A stretch of 58,747 nt of DNA from Pedobacter sp. ASV28 (GCF_016428855.1 NZ_JAELTN010000032.1:1-58747); one strand, 5' to 3'. Counted from the first letter of the stretch, positions 1 to 9,558 are shown. Notes: generated by a model not told the origin, from the letters alone. Translations and numbers: made by a program.

Positions 1-683
1 GTATTGGGCGATGCATAAATTTTCTCATTCTCCCTGTAAATCGTATCTAAAATGTATTGCCCCTCGTCTGCCGTGAGTTCATTTCTTTCCACTTTTAACC
101 TTGCCTCGATCAAAAAATCATAAAGCTGATTTTGCGAATTGCCCACAAAACAAACCACATGCGTTACCTTTTTATTCATTACCGCAACCTTTGCAGCCAC
201 TTGTGCACCTTCTGAATAGCCCATTACCACTATTCTTTTCCTCTCAACTGGTGCTTTCTTCCATAAAAAATCAATTGCAGCCGATGCAGCTCCAGCACGC
301 CAATCTAAACTGTACATTTCCCTATAGGTATCATTTTCGGGATAAAAAGACCTGCCCGATTCTGTATAGCTGATCTTATCCTTAAAAGCGATACCAGGCT
401 TACTTATGAATACAATAGTATATTCATTTGCATATTTATTAATATCAAGGGCAATAGTTGTGGAGGTTGATCCCGATTTCGTTTGATAAAATAAAGGATA
501 ATTGCCAGAACCGTCAATGTAAATCAGCAAAGGCTTTTTTTCATTTTTGGGATTAGCGGTTACATGTATTTCAAATATTCCTAATTTATGGCCTTCAAGC
601 TTAAAATGATCAAATTTGACACCTTGGCCATCCACCAACAATGTCCAAAAGATACCGATGAGCAGGCAACTTATTCTTTTCAT
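1..683 (-). CDS. Secreted alpha/beta hydrolase, C-terminus cut off by window edge
   Basis: Reverse-strand reading frame open from an ATG at 683 to the window edge (227 codons visible). It begins with a hydrophobic signal-like segment (MKRISCLLIGIFWTLLV), then a beta-strand-rich region with LLIYIDGSG around residues 52-60, an oxyanion-hole-like stretch. A nucleophile elbow GYSEGA places the likely catalytic serine at Ser157. The aspartate and histidine of the triad would lie beyond the edge. The fold assignment rests on the GxSxG elbow and its spacing; the substrate cannot be told. It is divergent from the gene at 962, with two palindromes between them that could control either gene. The exact family (esterase or dienelactone hydrolase-like) is inference. 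Confidence 0.75.
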   Translation of the reverse strand, partial: MKRISCLLIGIFWTLLVDGQGVKFDHFKLEGHKLGIFEIHVTANPKNEKKPLLIYIDGSGNYPLFYQTKSGSTSTTIALDINKYANEYTIVFISKPGIAFKDKISYTESGRSFYPENDTYREMYSLDWRAGAASAAIDFLWKKAPVERKRIVVMGYSEGAQVAAKVAVMNKKVTHVVCFVGNSQNQLYDFLIEARLKVERNELTADEGQYILDTIYRENEKIYASPN

Positions 684-694
684 AACCTATACCG

Positions 695-710
695 TACCAA
701 GTCAATGCCA
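695..710 (-). promoter_or_regulatory. Weak sigma-54-like promoter candidate
   Basis: Read on the minus strand this is TGGCATTGACTTGGTA. It resembles the -24/-12 form TGGCAC-N5-TTGC but has GT instead of GC at -12. It would place the transcript start almost on the ATG at 683, which weakens the call. The reason to list it is that two tandem palindromes lie 65-115 bp upstream, where sigma-54 activators bind. Confidence 0.2.
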
Positions 711-774
711 ATTTAAAAAAAAAGCAATTAAACTCTATAAATCAATGAATTAATACTTAAAACTTCTTCTAAAA

Positions 775-810
775 TGTTCAATATCGAACACACCTGCTCA
801 TTATTGAACA
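775..810. promoter_or_regulatory. Two tandem operator-like palindromes
   Basis: Two sites share a 5-6-5 design: TGTTC-AATATC-GAACA at 775-790 (perfect arms) and TGCTC-ATTATT-GAACA at 795-810 (one arm mismatch). Their centres are 20 bp apart, about two helical turns, so two dimers could bind the same face. They lie between the divergent genes at 683 and 962. The cognate regulator is not visible in this window. Confidence 0.5.
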
Positions 811-961
811 CTCCAGACAATTCCAATTACATCATGATTTCAGATCAATGTTGCCAAAGGCAAAAAAACGGCTAATAGTTTATGGATTTAAATCTATTTT
901 TTAATTATTAACATTAAAACCACATACAAAAACTATTTTAGCCATTTAAACTTAATTTCAA

Positions 962-1888
962 ATGAACAAATTATCTAAATCTATTGTAGCTCTCATTATT
1001 GGAGTAAGTACACTTACCGCTAACGCTCAAGAAAAAGAATTAACCGTTAGTAGCAAAAGAAATGAAGACAAAAGTGTTACTCTTACTGCCGAAAAAAACG
1101 CTCTCGGCACTTATACAGTAGTACTCAACTTTAGAGAACTCAATAATGCTAGCGTGAATGGAGATCCTGTTTATGAAGTACGACACAACAATGATAATTT
1201 TTTAACCTTAACACCCATCAATAAAGACCAAGGCATTGGCTATTCTTACAGCTATAGTTACATTAGAGGTAAATTGGCTCCCAAATATAGTCCGCTGTTT
1301 TTATATGCCCTACCGTACCCCAAAGGAAGAAAGGTAAGAGTGGCAGAATCTACTTTTCTAAACGCTACTTATTTTGGCTCTACCACTCCCGAAGACTGGA
1401 AAGCCTACCGATTTTATACCGAAGAAGCCGATACCGTGACCTCAGTGAGAAAAGGAACTGTAGTAAGTGTATCTGATTTATATGATGAGAATACCAAAGA
1501 CCTTAAATATACCAGTAAGGTAAACACGTTAATTATAGAACATGCTGATGGCACTTTAGCCACCTACAAAGGTTTCAAAAAAGGTATTTTCGTAAAGGAA
1601 GGCCAAACCGTACTCCCAGGAACTCCCCTTGGCATCAACACCATCACCAATGAGCGTTACGGCATCTCGTTGATCATTACCTATTTAAAATCTGCAGAAA
1701 TTGGAGTGGCCAAAAACAACCCCAAAGAGTCTAAAAGTCTTTATGGATTTATTACACCGTACTTTAGCACCAATGAAAATGCCAATGGTATTTTAACCAG
1801 TCAAAAATATTACACTGCTGCAATTACACCAGAAATTATCCAAAAAGAGATGACTAAAAAAGAAATTAAGAATTTGGGGAAGAAGTAA
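962..1888 (+). CDS. Exported protein with degenerate M23/LytM-like domain
   Basis: A 308-residue protein with a signal peptide (MNKLSKSIVALIIGVSTLTANAQ). The N-terminal half is beta-rich and unrecognised. Residues ~155-225 resemble a lysostaphin/LytM (M23) fold: the VxSVRKGxVVSVSD strand, NTLIIEHADGTLATY, then VKEGQTVLPGTPLG, the order seen in M23 domains. The zinc ligands are missing: the usual YxHL is replaced by TYKGF, and no HxxxD is seen where expected. It is therefore probably a non-catalytic LytM domain, possibly a binding or activator protein as EnvC/NlpD are for amidases. That role is inference. Confidence 0.7.
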   Translation: MNKLSKSIVALIIGVSTLTANAQEKELTVSSKRNEDKSVTLTAEKNALGTYTVVLNFRELNNASVNGDPVYEVRHNNDNFLTLTPINKDQGIGYSYSYSYIRGKLAPKYSPLFLYALPYPKGRKVRVAESTFLNATYFGSTTPEDWKAYRFYTEEADTVTSVRKGTVVSVSDLYDENTKDLKYTSKVNTLIIEHADGTLATYKGFKKGIFVKEGQTVLPGTPLGINTITNERYGISLIITYLKSAEIGVAKNNPKESKSLYGFITPYFSTNENANGILTSQKYYTAAITPEIIQKEMTKKEIKNLGKK

Positions 1889-1995
1889 AGTCTTTAACCG
1901 ATACTTTTCATCGCACATAAGTGTTTATGGTTTGTAATTTTTATCTCCTCTATCTGGTTTAGAGTAATTCCGAATTATCTAATCACCTGTTTAAA

Positions 1996-2026
1996 TTGCA
2001 TTTAAAGGTTGATTTTTGTATTTTTG
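1996..2026 (+). promoter_or_regulatory. Bacteroidota promoter for acnB (TTG-N20-TATTTTTG)
   Basis: TTG at 1996-1998 and TATTTTTG at 2019-2026 are 20 nt apart and match the Bacteroidota -33/-7 form TTG-N(17-23)-TAnnTTTG. They lie 124 nt before the acnB start, implying a long leader. Confidence 0.55.
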
Positions 2027-2149
2027 TTTTGACTAAAAATCGAACTTTTTTATTATAAACAAATACAAATTTAATACACAAAACATTGTTCTTTTTGCGA
2101 AAAGTGAATCCATATACTAAGCTTATAGCAAAAAAGCAACCCATCTAAG

Positions 2150-4915
2150 ATGAGCATTTACAACGATTATATCCAAGAGATTGAAGACAGGAAAACCCAA
2201 GGTCTTCATCCTAAACCTATTGATGGAGCCGAATTATTAAGCGAAATCATCTCCCAAATTAAAAATGTTAACAATTTCAACAGAGCAGACGCAGTTAACT
2301 TTTTCATATACAACACTTTGCCAGGCACCACAGGAGCAGCTGTTGTTAAAGCACAATTTTTAAAAGAAATTATTTTAGGCGAAGCTATTGTAGCAGAAAT
2401 TACACCTGATTTTGCTTTCGAATTATTGTCGCACATGAAGGGCGGACCTTCTATCAAAGTTTTATTAGACATTGCTTTGGCCGACAATGGCGATAAAGCG
2501 AAAAAAGCAGCAGATGTACTTAAAACACAAGTTTTCTTGTACGATGCAGATACAGACCGTTTAAAAGAAGCTTACCATCATGACAATGAAATTGCTAAAG
2601 AAATATTAGAAAGCTATGCAAAGGCTGAATTCTTCACCAAACTTCCAGAAGTAGCAGAAGAAATCAAAGTGGTTACTTTTATCGCGGGTATTGGTGATAT
2701 TTCTACAGATTTGCTGTCTCCAGGTAACCAAGCGCACTCTCGTTCAGACCGTGAATTGCATGGTAAATGCATGATTACACCAGAAGCGCAAGAGCAAATC
2801 AAGGCGTTACAAGCACAACATCCAGATGCAAGCGTGATGTTGGTAGCTGAAAAAGGTACCATGGGCGTAGGTTCTTCACGTATGTCGGGCGTAAACAATG
2901 TGGCACTTTGGACAGGTAAGCGCTCTAGCCCTTATGTTCCATTTGTAAACATCGCTCCAATTGTAGGTGGTACCAATGGCATTTCTCCAATTTTCCTAAC
3001 CACCGTTGATGTAACTGGCGGTATCGGTATCGACCTCCAAAATTGGGTAAAGAAAACCGATGAAAATGGCAATGTGATCCGTAACGAAAATGACGAGCCA
3101 ATTTTAGAGCAAGTGTTCTCCGTAGAGACAGGAACTGTTTTAACGATTAATACAAAAACGAAAAAATTATACAAGGGCGAACAAGAGCTGATCAATATTT
3201 CAAAAGCATTGACACCGCAAAAAATGGAATTCATCAAAGCTGGTGGTTCTTATGCCATCGTTTTTGGTAAAAAAATCCAAACTTTTGCTGCTAGAATTTT
3301 AGGCATAGAAGCTCCTTTAGTTTATGCTCCAGCCAAAGAAGTATCTATCGAAGGTCAGGGTTTAACGGCGGTAGAAAAAATATTCAATAAAAATGCCGTA
3401 GGTTTAGCACAAGGTCAGGTTTTACATGCAGGTTCTGATGTTCGTGTTGAAGTAAACATTGTAGGCTCTCAAGATACTACTGGTTTAATGACCGCTCAAG
3501 AATTAGAGGCAATGGCTGCTACGGTTATTTCTCCAATTGTTGATGGTGCTTATCAATCGGGTTGTCACACGGCATCTGTTTGGGACAAAAAAGCACAAGC
3601 AAACATTCCTAAATTGATGAAGTTTATGAATGACTTCGGCGTGATTACCGCTCGCGACCCTAAAGGTGAATACCATTCAATGACCGACGTTATTCATAAA
3701 GTATTGAACGACATCACTATTGACGAATGGGCAATCATCATTGGTGGTGACTCACATACACGTATGTCTAAAGGTGTAGCTTTCGGAGCCGATTCTGGTA
3801 CTGTGGCTTTAGCTTTGGCAACTGGCGAGGCTTCTATGCCAATCCCTGAGTCGGTAAAAGTAACCTTCAAAGGCGCAATGAAAGAACACATGGATTTCCG
3901 TGATGTAGTTCATGCGACACAATTGCAGATGTTGCAACAGTTCGATGGCGAAAATGTATTCCAAGGTCGTATTATTGAGGTACATATCGGTACTTTATTA
4001 GCCGATCAGGCATTTACCTTTACCGATTGGACAGCAGAGATGAAAGCAAAAGCATCTATCTGTATTTCGCAAGACGATACTTTGATCCAATCGTTAGAAA
4101 TTGCTAAAAACCGTATTCAAATCATGATAGACAAAGGTATGGATAACCATAACCAAGTGCTACAAGGCTTGATCAACAAAGCAAACAAACGTATTGAGGA
4201 AATTAAAACCGGCATCAAACCAGCGTTGATGCCAGATGATAATGCGAAATATTACGCGGAAGTAGTAATTGATTTGGATTTAATCAATGAACCAATGATT
4301 GCAGATCCAGATGTGAACAATGTAGATGTTTCTAAACGTTATACGCATGATACCATTAGAGACTTGACTTACTACGGTGGCGATAAAAAAGTAGATCTTG
4401 GTTTCGTAGGCTCTTGTATGGTACATAAAGACGACTTGAAAATCGTTTCCCAAATGTTGAAAAACGTAGAGACCAAAACTGGTACCGTATCGTTCAAAGC
4501 ACCATTAGTTGTTGCCGCTCCTACTTACAATATCATTGATGAGTTGAAAGCAGAAGGCGACTGGGAATACTTACAAAAATATTCTGGCTTTGAATTCAGC
4601 GATGCACTTCCTAAAAGTGCTGCACGTACCGAGTATGAAAACATCATGTATTTAGAACGTCCAGGTTGTAATTTATGTATGGGTAACCAAGAGAAAGCGG
4701 CTAAGGGAGATACGGTAATGGCTACCTCTACACGTTTGTTCCAAGGTCGTGTGGTAGAAGACAAAGATGGTAAAAAGGGAGAGTCTTTATTGGCATCTAC
4801 GCCAGTAGTGGTTCTTTCTGCAATCTTAGGTCGTATCCCAAGTATCGAAGAATATAAATTAGCGGTAGAAGGTATCAATTTAACAAAGTTTACCCCTATT
4901 TCTACAAAACAATAA
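2150..4915 (+). CDS. acnB: Aconitate hydratase B
   Basis: A 921-residue bacterial AcnB-type aconitase interconverting citrate and isocitrate in the TCA cycle. AcnB domain order is visible: an N-terminal HEAT-like helical region (to ~160), the swivel domain (~165-390), then the catalytic domains. The [4Fe-4S] ligands are recognisable as Cys756 (VGSCMVH) and Cys840/Cys843 (GCNLCMGN), the AcnB pattern. It is longer than E. coli AcnB (865 residues), partly through an insertion containing KKTDENGNVIRNEND around residues 303-320, absent from the enterobacterial form. Its own terminator and promoter separate it from the second aconitase downstream. Confidence 0.96.
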   Translation: MSIYNDYIQEIEDRKTQGLHPKPIDGAELLSEIISQIKNVNNFNRADAVNFFIYNTLPGTTGAAVVKAQFLKEIILGEAIVAEITPDFAFELLSHMKGGPSIKVLLDIALADNGDKAKKAADVLKTQVFLYDADTDRLKEAYHHDNEIAKEILESYAKAEFFTKLPEVAEEIKVVTFIAGIGDISTDLLSPGNQAHSRSDRELHGKCMITPEAQEQIKALQAQHPDASVMLVAEKGTMGVGSSRMSGVNNVALWTGKRSSPYVPFVNIAPIVGGTNGISPIFLTTVDVTGGIGIDLQNWVKKTDENGNVIRNENDEPILEQVFSVETGTVLTINTKTKKLYKGEQELINISKALTPQKMEFIKAGGSYAIVFGKKIQTFAARILGIEAPLVYAPAKEVSIEGQGLTAVEKIFNKNAVGLAQGQVLHAGSDVRVEVNIVGSQDTTGLMTAQELEAMAATVISPIVDGAYQSGCHTASVWDKKAQANIPKLMKFMNDFGVITARDPKGEYHSMTDVIHKVLNDITIDEWAIIIGGDSHTRMSKGVAFGADSGTVALALATGEASMPIPESVKVTFKGAMKEHMDFRDVVHATQLQMLQQFDGENVFQGRIIEVHIGTLLADQAFTFTDWTAEMKAKASICISQDDTLIQSLEIAKNRIQIMIDKGMDNHNQVLQGLINKANKRIEEIKTGIKPALMPDDNAKYYAEVVIDLDLINEPMIADPDVNNVDVSKRYTHDTIRDLTYYGGDKKVDLGFVGSCMVHKDDLKIVSQMLKNVETKTGTVSFKAPLVVAAPTYNIIDELKAEGDWEYLQKYSGFEFSDALPKSAARTEYENIMYLERPGCNLCMGNQEKAAKGDTVMATSTRLFQGRVVEDKDGKKGESLLASTPVVVLSAILGRIPSIEEYKLAVEGINLTKFTPISTKQ

Positions 4916-4944
4916 GAACAAATCAACATATCATTTGTTAAAAA

Positions 4945-4980
4945 CAAGAGGCTATCCGAGATATCGGATAGCCTCTTTGT
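4945..4980 (+). terminator. Rho-independent terminator of acnB
   Basis: A perfect 12-bp stem (GAGGCTATCCGA at 4948-4959 with TCGGATAGCCTC at 4964-4975) with loop GATA, followed by TTTGTTT. It begins about 30 nt after the acnB stop. Confidence 0.85.
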
Positions 4981-5095
4981 TTACCATAGAATGGTTTTAA
5001 ATAACAGAATTTGACAATTCTCAAAAATAAGTCTGTTAAAAATTGTTTAATTTAGTTAGCGTCAGTTATCGACAGTAATTTTTAAAAAAGTAATT

Positions 5096-7375
5096 ATGGC
5101 ATTTGATATAGAAATGATTAAAAAGGTGTATGCAACCTTTGGAGAACGCGTAGAGGCGGCTCGTGAAGTAGTCGGCAGACCTTTAACACTTTCAGAAAAG
5201 ATATTATACGCACACCTTTGGGACGGAAAATCGACTAAAGCGTTTACCCGTGGAACAGATTATGTAGATTTTGCTCCAGATAGGGTAGCCATGCAGGATG
5301 CAACGGCGCAAATGGCGCTTTTACAATTCATGCAGGCTGGACGCCCGAAAGTTGCCGTACCTTCTTCTGTACATTGTGATCACTTAATCACGGCCAAATT
5401 TGGTGCCGAAATCGATTTGCCACAGGCAAAGACCGAGAGCGCTGAAGTTTTTGATTTTCTATCATCAGTATCCAACAAATATGGTATTGGTTTCTGGAAA
5501 CCTGGAGCAGGCATTATTCACCAGGTTGTTTTGGAAAACTATGCTTTCCCTGGCGGAATGATGATTGGTACCGACAGCCACACCGTAAATGCAGGTGGCC
5601 TAGGCATGTTGGCCATTGGGGTTGGTGGTGCCGATGCCTGCGATGTAATGGCCGGCCTACCTTGGGAACTTAAATTCCCTAAGCTTATTGGCATTAAATT
5701 AACTGGCAAACTAAATGGTTGGACTTCGGCCAAAGACGTGATCTTAAAAGTAGCGGGCATACTAACCGTAAAAGGTGGTACTGGCGCTATTGTAGAATAT
5801 TTTGGCGACGGTGCCATCAACCTAAGCTGTACAGGTAAAGGTACCATCTGTAACATGGGTGCCGAAATTGGCGCAACCACTTCTACATTCGGATATGACG
5901 AAAGCATGGAGCGTTATCTACGTGCTACCAATCGTGCCGATGTAGCCGATGCCGCAAATGCCATTGCTGCACACCTAACTGGTGATGCGGAAGTTTATGC
6001 AGATCCCGAAAAATATTTCGATCAATTAATTGAAATTAACCTTGATGAATTAGAACCTTATTTGAACGGTCCTTTTACGCCTGACTTGGCTACGCCTATT
6101 TCACAAATGAAAGAAGTAGCGGCAGCTAACGGATGGCCTACCAAAGTAGAATGGGGCTTAATTGGTTCTTGTACCAACTCTTCTTATGAAGATTTGTCGC
6201 GTGCTGCTTCGGTGGCTAAACAAGCCATTGCCAAAGGCTTGGGCAAAAAAGCAGAGTTTGGTATTAACCCCGGTTCTGAACAAGTACGCTATACGGCAAA
6301 CAGAGATGGCTTGCTCAATACTTTCGAAGATCTTGACGCTACTATATTCACCAATGCCTGTGGTCCATGTATTGGAATGTGGGATCGTGTTGGTGCTGAA
6401 AAACAAGAAAAAAATACCATTGTGCACTCATTCAACAGGAACTTTGCCAAACGTGCAGATGGTAATCCAAATACCTACGCTTTTGTAACTTCCCCTGAAA
6501 TTGTTGCCGCATTGGCCATTGCTGGTGACCTGGGTTTTAATCCTTTAACCGATACCTTGACTAATGATAAGGGCGAACAGGTAAAACTAGATGAGCCAAC
6601 GGGTTGGGAATTGCCAGAAAAAGGTTACGCAGTGGAAGACGCAGGCTACCAGGCTCCGGCAGCAGATGGTTCTGGTGTTCAGGTTTTGGTATCTCCCACC
6701 TCACATCGCCTACAATTATTAGCCCCTTTTGCACCTTGGGAAGGCACGGATCTTAAAGGATTAAGATTGTTGATCAAAGCAAAAGGAAAATGTACTACCG
6801 ACCATATTTCTATGGCCGGACCATGGTTGAAATTCCGTGGGCACTTGGATAACATTTCAAACAATATGCTGATTGGTGCTGTTAACTATTTCAACGACAA
6901 AACAGATCATATTAAAAATGGCCTGACTGGTGAATATGGACCTGTTCCAGCTACACAACGTGCTTATAAAGCTCAGGGTATTGGTTCTATTGTAATTGGT
7001 GATGAAAACTACGGTGAAGGTTCTTCTCGTGAACACGCTGCTATGGAGCCTCGTCATTTAGGTGTACGTGCGGTATTGGTAAAATCTTTTGCCCGTATCC
7101 ACGAAACCAACTTGAAGAAGCAAGGGATGTTAGGCTTAACTTTCGCCGATAAAGAAGATTACAACAAAATCCAAGAAGATGACATCATCGATATCTTGGG
7201 GCTAACTGAATTTGCTCCGAATAAACCATTAACTTTGGTATTACACCACGCTGATGGTTCTACCGAGCAATTTGACGTAAACCATAGCTACAACGAACAG
7301 CAAATTGAGTGGTTTAAAGCTGGTGGCGCATTAAATATCATTAGAAGAGAAGCTGCCGCGAAAGCTGCGCTTTAG
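5096..7375 (+). CDS. acnA: Aconitate hydratase, mitochondrial type
   Basis: A 759-residue aconitase close in layout to the eukaryotic mitochondrial enzyme rather than to AcnB. Iron-sulfur ligands are Cys359 (GSCTNSS), Cys422 and Cys425 (ACGPCIG), almost the same positions as in mitochondrial aconitase. The swivel-domain motif [10 protein letters not shown] supplies the catalytic base (Ser644) and substrate-binding Arg645. The reaction duplicates that of AcnB just upstream. The genes are separately terminated, so the pair allows independent expression, for example under different iron or oxidative conditions (inference). The symbol acnA is the usual label; the gene belongs to the mitochondrial-like subfamily. 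Confidence 0.95.
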   Translation: MAFDIEMIKKVYATFGERVEAAREVVGRPLTLSEKILYAHLWDGKSTKAFTRGTDYVDFAPDRVAMQDATAQMALLQFMQAGRPKVAVPSSVHCDHLITAKFGAEIDLPQAKTESAEVFDFLSSVSNKYGIGFWKPGAGIIHQVVLENYAFPGGMMIGTDSHTVNAGGLGMLAIGVGGADACDVMAGLPWELKFPKLIGIKLTGKLNGWTSAKDVILKVAGILTVKGGTGAIVEYFGDGAINLSCTGKGTICNMGAEIGATTSTFGYDESMERYLRATNRADVADAANAIAAHLTGDAEVYADPEKYFDQLIEINLDELEPYLNGPFTPDLATPISQMKEVAAANGWPTKVEWGLIGSCTNSSYEDLSRAASVAKQAIAKGLGKKAEFGINPGSEQVRYTANRDGLLNTFEDLDATIFTNACGPCIGMWDRVGAEKQEKNTIVHSFNRNFAKRADGNPNTYAFVTSPEIVAALAIAGDLGFNPLTDTLTNDKGEQVKLDEPTGWELPEKGYAVEDAGYQAPAADGSGVQVLVSPTSHRLQLLAPFAPWEGTDLKGLRLLIKAKGKCTTDHISMAGPWLKFRGHLDNISNNMLIGAVNYFNDKTDHIKNGLTGEYGPVPATQRAYKAQGIGSIVIGDENYGEGSSREHAAMEPRHLGVRAVLVKSFARIHETNLKKQGMLGLTFADKEDYNKIQEDDIIDILGLTEFAPNKPLTLVLHHADGSTEQFDVNHSYNEQQIEWFKAGGALNIIRREAAAKAAL

Positions 7376-7383
7376 AAATAAGG

Positions 7384-7432
7384 ATTAAGGAGCAAGGATT
7401 GGTATTTTAGGTCTTGATTCTTTGCTCCTTGA
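7384..7432 (+). terminator. Long imperfect hairpin after acnA
   Basis: TTAAGGAGCAA and TTTGCTCCTTGA form an imperfect inverted repeat with the core AAGGAGCAA (7387-7395) and TTGCTCCTT (7422-7430), followed by GATTTTT. It starts about 10 nt after the acnA stop. Confidence 0.6.
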
Positions 7433-7443
7433 TTTTTAAGCCA

Positions 7444-7478
7444 AAAAATCCCGTTAGTTTTTCTAGCGGGATTTTTTA
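7444..7478 (+). terminator. Second rho-independent terminator after acnA
   Basis: AATCCCGTTAG pairs with CTAGCGGGATT (one G-U pair) around a TTTTT loop and is followed by TTTTTT. It ends just before the esterase start at 7493. Confidence 0.8.
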
Positions 7479-7492
7479 TCTCTGGAAGTTTT

Positions 7493-8836
7493 ATGAAAAA
7501 ACTATCGCTTATTATTTTATTGATTTTTGTTCAAAGGTCAATCATTTACGCTCAAGACTTAGACAATTTACAAAGTCAATCTAAGTCATACATCTACAAT
7601 ATTAATGATAGTACTAAAAGATTAAATAAGTCGATTTTAACAGATACCCTACAATTAAAAAAAATAGCTAGCACAATGAATGCAAATGTGTTCATGCAGT
7701 GGATCAAGAATTTTAATCAGTACAATACTCCTCCAGAAAAAAACAAATGGACTTTATATTATATTAAAGCTAGAGATACACTTAATGCACCTTTCTTGGT
7801 GTATGTTCCGAAAAATTATAATCCTCACAAAAAAAATTCTCTCTATGTTTATTTACACGGTGCTGCATCTGGAAGAAATCAATTTTCAATAGCTTCTCAA
7901 ATACCTATTAGCGAAGCTAAAGTTTTAAAAAAAGCATTGCTAGAAAATGCCATTATTATCTATCCTTATTCGCGAAAAGACATTAACTGGTTATTTCATC
8001 AAGATGCTTTTGAAACTATTGAAAAGGAAATTGCTTTTGTAAAATCGCTTTACAATGTTGATGATAATCGTATTTATGTAGGCGGTCATTCTGATGGCGG
8101 ACGTGGTGCATTTTGGTTTGCTACAAACAAGCCCACAAATTTTGCTGCTGCACTTGGTATATGTTATTTTCCATCTGCTGCATTTGGCAATACGCATTTA
8201 CGAAATCTAAAAAACAACATGCCTTTTTATGGGATCAGCGGTACTAAAGATTTTTTATTTTCAATTGATATGGTTGAAGATATATGGAAATATGCCAGAT
8301 CAAATCACGCCAACTGGAATTTTTACGCAATAAATGGTAACCATGGTTTGCCGTTTGATTATCCAGATTCCACTTTTTTTGTCTATAATGAAGTGTTTCG
8401 TAACACTAGGAATCCATTCCCTAAAAAAATAGAATGGGAAACAAGTGATATAAAAAATGGGCGAAATGCATGGATAGAAATTAAGGCTTTAGATACTTCC
8501 GCAAGCATAGCAGATTGGCATTCGCAGTTAAATCCAATAGTTAAAGAAAACAGGAAGCAAGTGTCGCTGCCGTTTATTAAAAGTAGATCTGGCGCTGTTA
8601 TAGCTAAAGCAAGCGGAAACGAGCTCAAAATCTTAACCTCTCGTGTAAAGAAGCTTACTTTATACATTTCAGCAGACATGTTCGATTTGAGCAAGCAACT
8701 TCAAGTTAAGATTAACAATAAACCACCTCTAAATTTTGAACTGAAAATAGATAAAGCTATTCTACTTGATGAATTTTTAAAGAATAAAGACAGGGTTTTT
8801 ATTGTTGCCAACAAAATAGAATTAACTATCGAATAA
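7493..8836 (+). CDS. Secreted alpha/beta-hydrolase (esterase/PHB-depolymerase-like)
   Basis: A 447-residue protein with a signal peptide (MKKLSLIILLIFVQRSIIYAQ). A linker to ~residue 95 is followed by an alpha/beta-hydrolase domain: the strand YVYLHGAASG gives the HG oxyanion region, GGHSDGG gives nucleophile Ser200, GTKD gives Asp253 and NGNHG gives His284, a complete triad in the right order. The final ~120 residues form a beta-rich tail (NGRNAWIEIKAL onwards) of unknown role. The family resembles secreted polyhydroxybutyrate-depolymerase/feruloyl-esterase-like peptidase S9 folds; the substrate is not determinable. It is the second secreted hydrolase in 8 kb and shows no close similarity to the partial one at 1-683. 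Confidence 0.8.
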   Translation: MKKLSLIILLIFVQRSIIYAQDLDNLQSQSKSYIYNINDSTKRLNKSILTDTLQLKKIASTMNANVFMQWIKNFNQYNTPPEKNKWTLYYIKARDTLNAPFLVYVPKNYNPHKKNSLYVYLHGAASGRNQFSIASQIPISEAKVLKKALLENAIIIYPYSRKDINWLFHQDAFETIEKEIAFVKSLYNVDDNRIYVGGHSDGGRGAFWFATNKPTNFAAALGICYFPSAAFGNTHLRNLKNNMPFYGISGTKDFLFSIDMVEDIWKYARSNHANWNFYAINGNHGLPFDYPDSTFFVYNEVFRNTRNPFPKKIEWETSDIKNGRNAWIEIKALDTSASIADWHSQLNPIVKENRKQVSLPFIKSRSGAVIAKASGNELKILTSRVKKLTLYISADMFDLSKQLQVKINNKPPLNFELKIDKAILLDEFLKNKDRVFIVANKIELTIE

Positions 8837-9056
8837 TGTTTCAATATTATTAAATCACAATTAGTGTAATGCCAGTTGAATTTTTTATGGATTGGCGCAA
8901 CGCTATTCTTCATTGCTTGTCTTATAAAAATGAACATAGAAACATTACTTCCTTCTGATGCTTTAAAGTTTTATATCGATTTTATTACTTCATTAGGAGT
9001 GATGACCCTAATTTCAACAACATACATTATTCATTTCCTCACACCGTAAAGGCAGT
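8837..9056. other. Gene-poor stretch with a possible small ORF remnant
   Basis: No convincing gene. A 39-codon frame at 8930-9049 (MNIETLLPSDALKFYIDF...) has one hydrophobic segment, but no ribosome-binding site or recognisable family. The next 200 bp hold an AraC-like remnant, so this is probably decayed DNA. Confidence 0.4.
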
Positions 9057-9266
9057 AAGTATCTATCAACAAGCCTCTCTTTCGACGCAAGTGCAGGTAA
9101 ACTAAGGGTTTATCGTGACGCCCAAAACCCCTTTCTTACCATTATTCAGGCAAAATGCCAAACACCTTTACGAGTGGAAATGAGCGGCAAGACAAATAGG
9201 ATTACCATATGGTTTAAACCTCTCGGCATTAACCATTTCATTAATCACCCGAGTAGTGTATTATGA
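9057..9266 (+). pseudogene. Remnant of an AraC-family regulator (N-terminal sensing domain)
   Basis: An open stretch without a proper start, ending in TGA at 9264, reads KYLSTSLSFDASAGKLRVY and later RITIWFKPLGINHFI. The latter is typical of the N-terminal domain of Bacteroidota AraC-type regulators. No helix-turn-helix part follows; the frame breaks and then the opposite-strand gene at 9325 begins. The fragment is about 69 residues, against ~270 for the family. It is called a truncated pseudogene on motif resemblance alone. Confidence 0.45.
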
Positions 9267-9324
9267 CAGGAAAGATTTTAAACATCTGAAGTTTGTCATT
9301 CCGATCAACGATCAAGATAAATTA

Positions 9325-9558
9325 CTACAATCCTTCCAAAGCATCATCCTCAGTCAAAAACCGATTGATAGCCTCTACCTCCCCCTCAAAAACATGTAAC
9401 TGTACACCACTAATTGAAGTATCGAAAACTGGATAAACTAATGCAGCATTTTCTCCAGTAAGAAAACATTCAAACCCAGCATCTTGCAAACGAGCTTTAA
9501 CAATGTTCGCTTCCATTGGATTTTCAAAGGTTTTATAAACCACTATTTTATCTTCCAT
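9325..9558 (-). CDS. DUF2007 (putative signal-transducing) protein
   Basis: A 77-residue protein matching the DUF2007 family: KIVVYKTFENPMEANIVKARLQDAGFECFL is the family signature, followed by the LHVFEGEVEAIN strand-helix. It is a single compact ferredoxin-like domain with no signal peptide. Its closest relative here is the protein at 11562-11981, which has the same domain plus a zinc-ribbon tail, and the two flank the RAYT repeat island. The function is unknown; the family name refers to a weak similarity to PII-like proteins. TAAGTTTG on the minus strand lies only 5 nt before the ATG. Confidence 0.8.
   Translation of the reverse strand: MEDKIVVYKTFENPMEANIVKARLQDAGFECFLTGENAALVYPVFDTSISGVQLHVFEGEVEAINRFLTEDDALEGL

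Noticed and set aside
101..373. Plus-strand frame of 90 residues
   Set aside because: It is the shadow of the minus-strand hydrolase, which has a signal peptide and GxSxG motif.
2027..2149. Riboswitch or other structured RNA in the long acnB leader
   Set aside because: No known riboswitch core or strong hairpin could be recognised by eye.
8930..9049. 39-codon frame with one hydrophobic segment
   Set aside because: No ribosome-binding site or family, and it sits in decayed DNA beside an AraC remnant.
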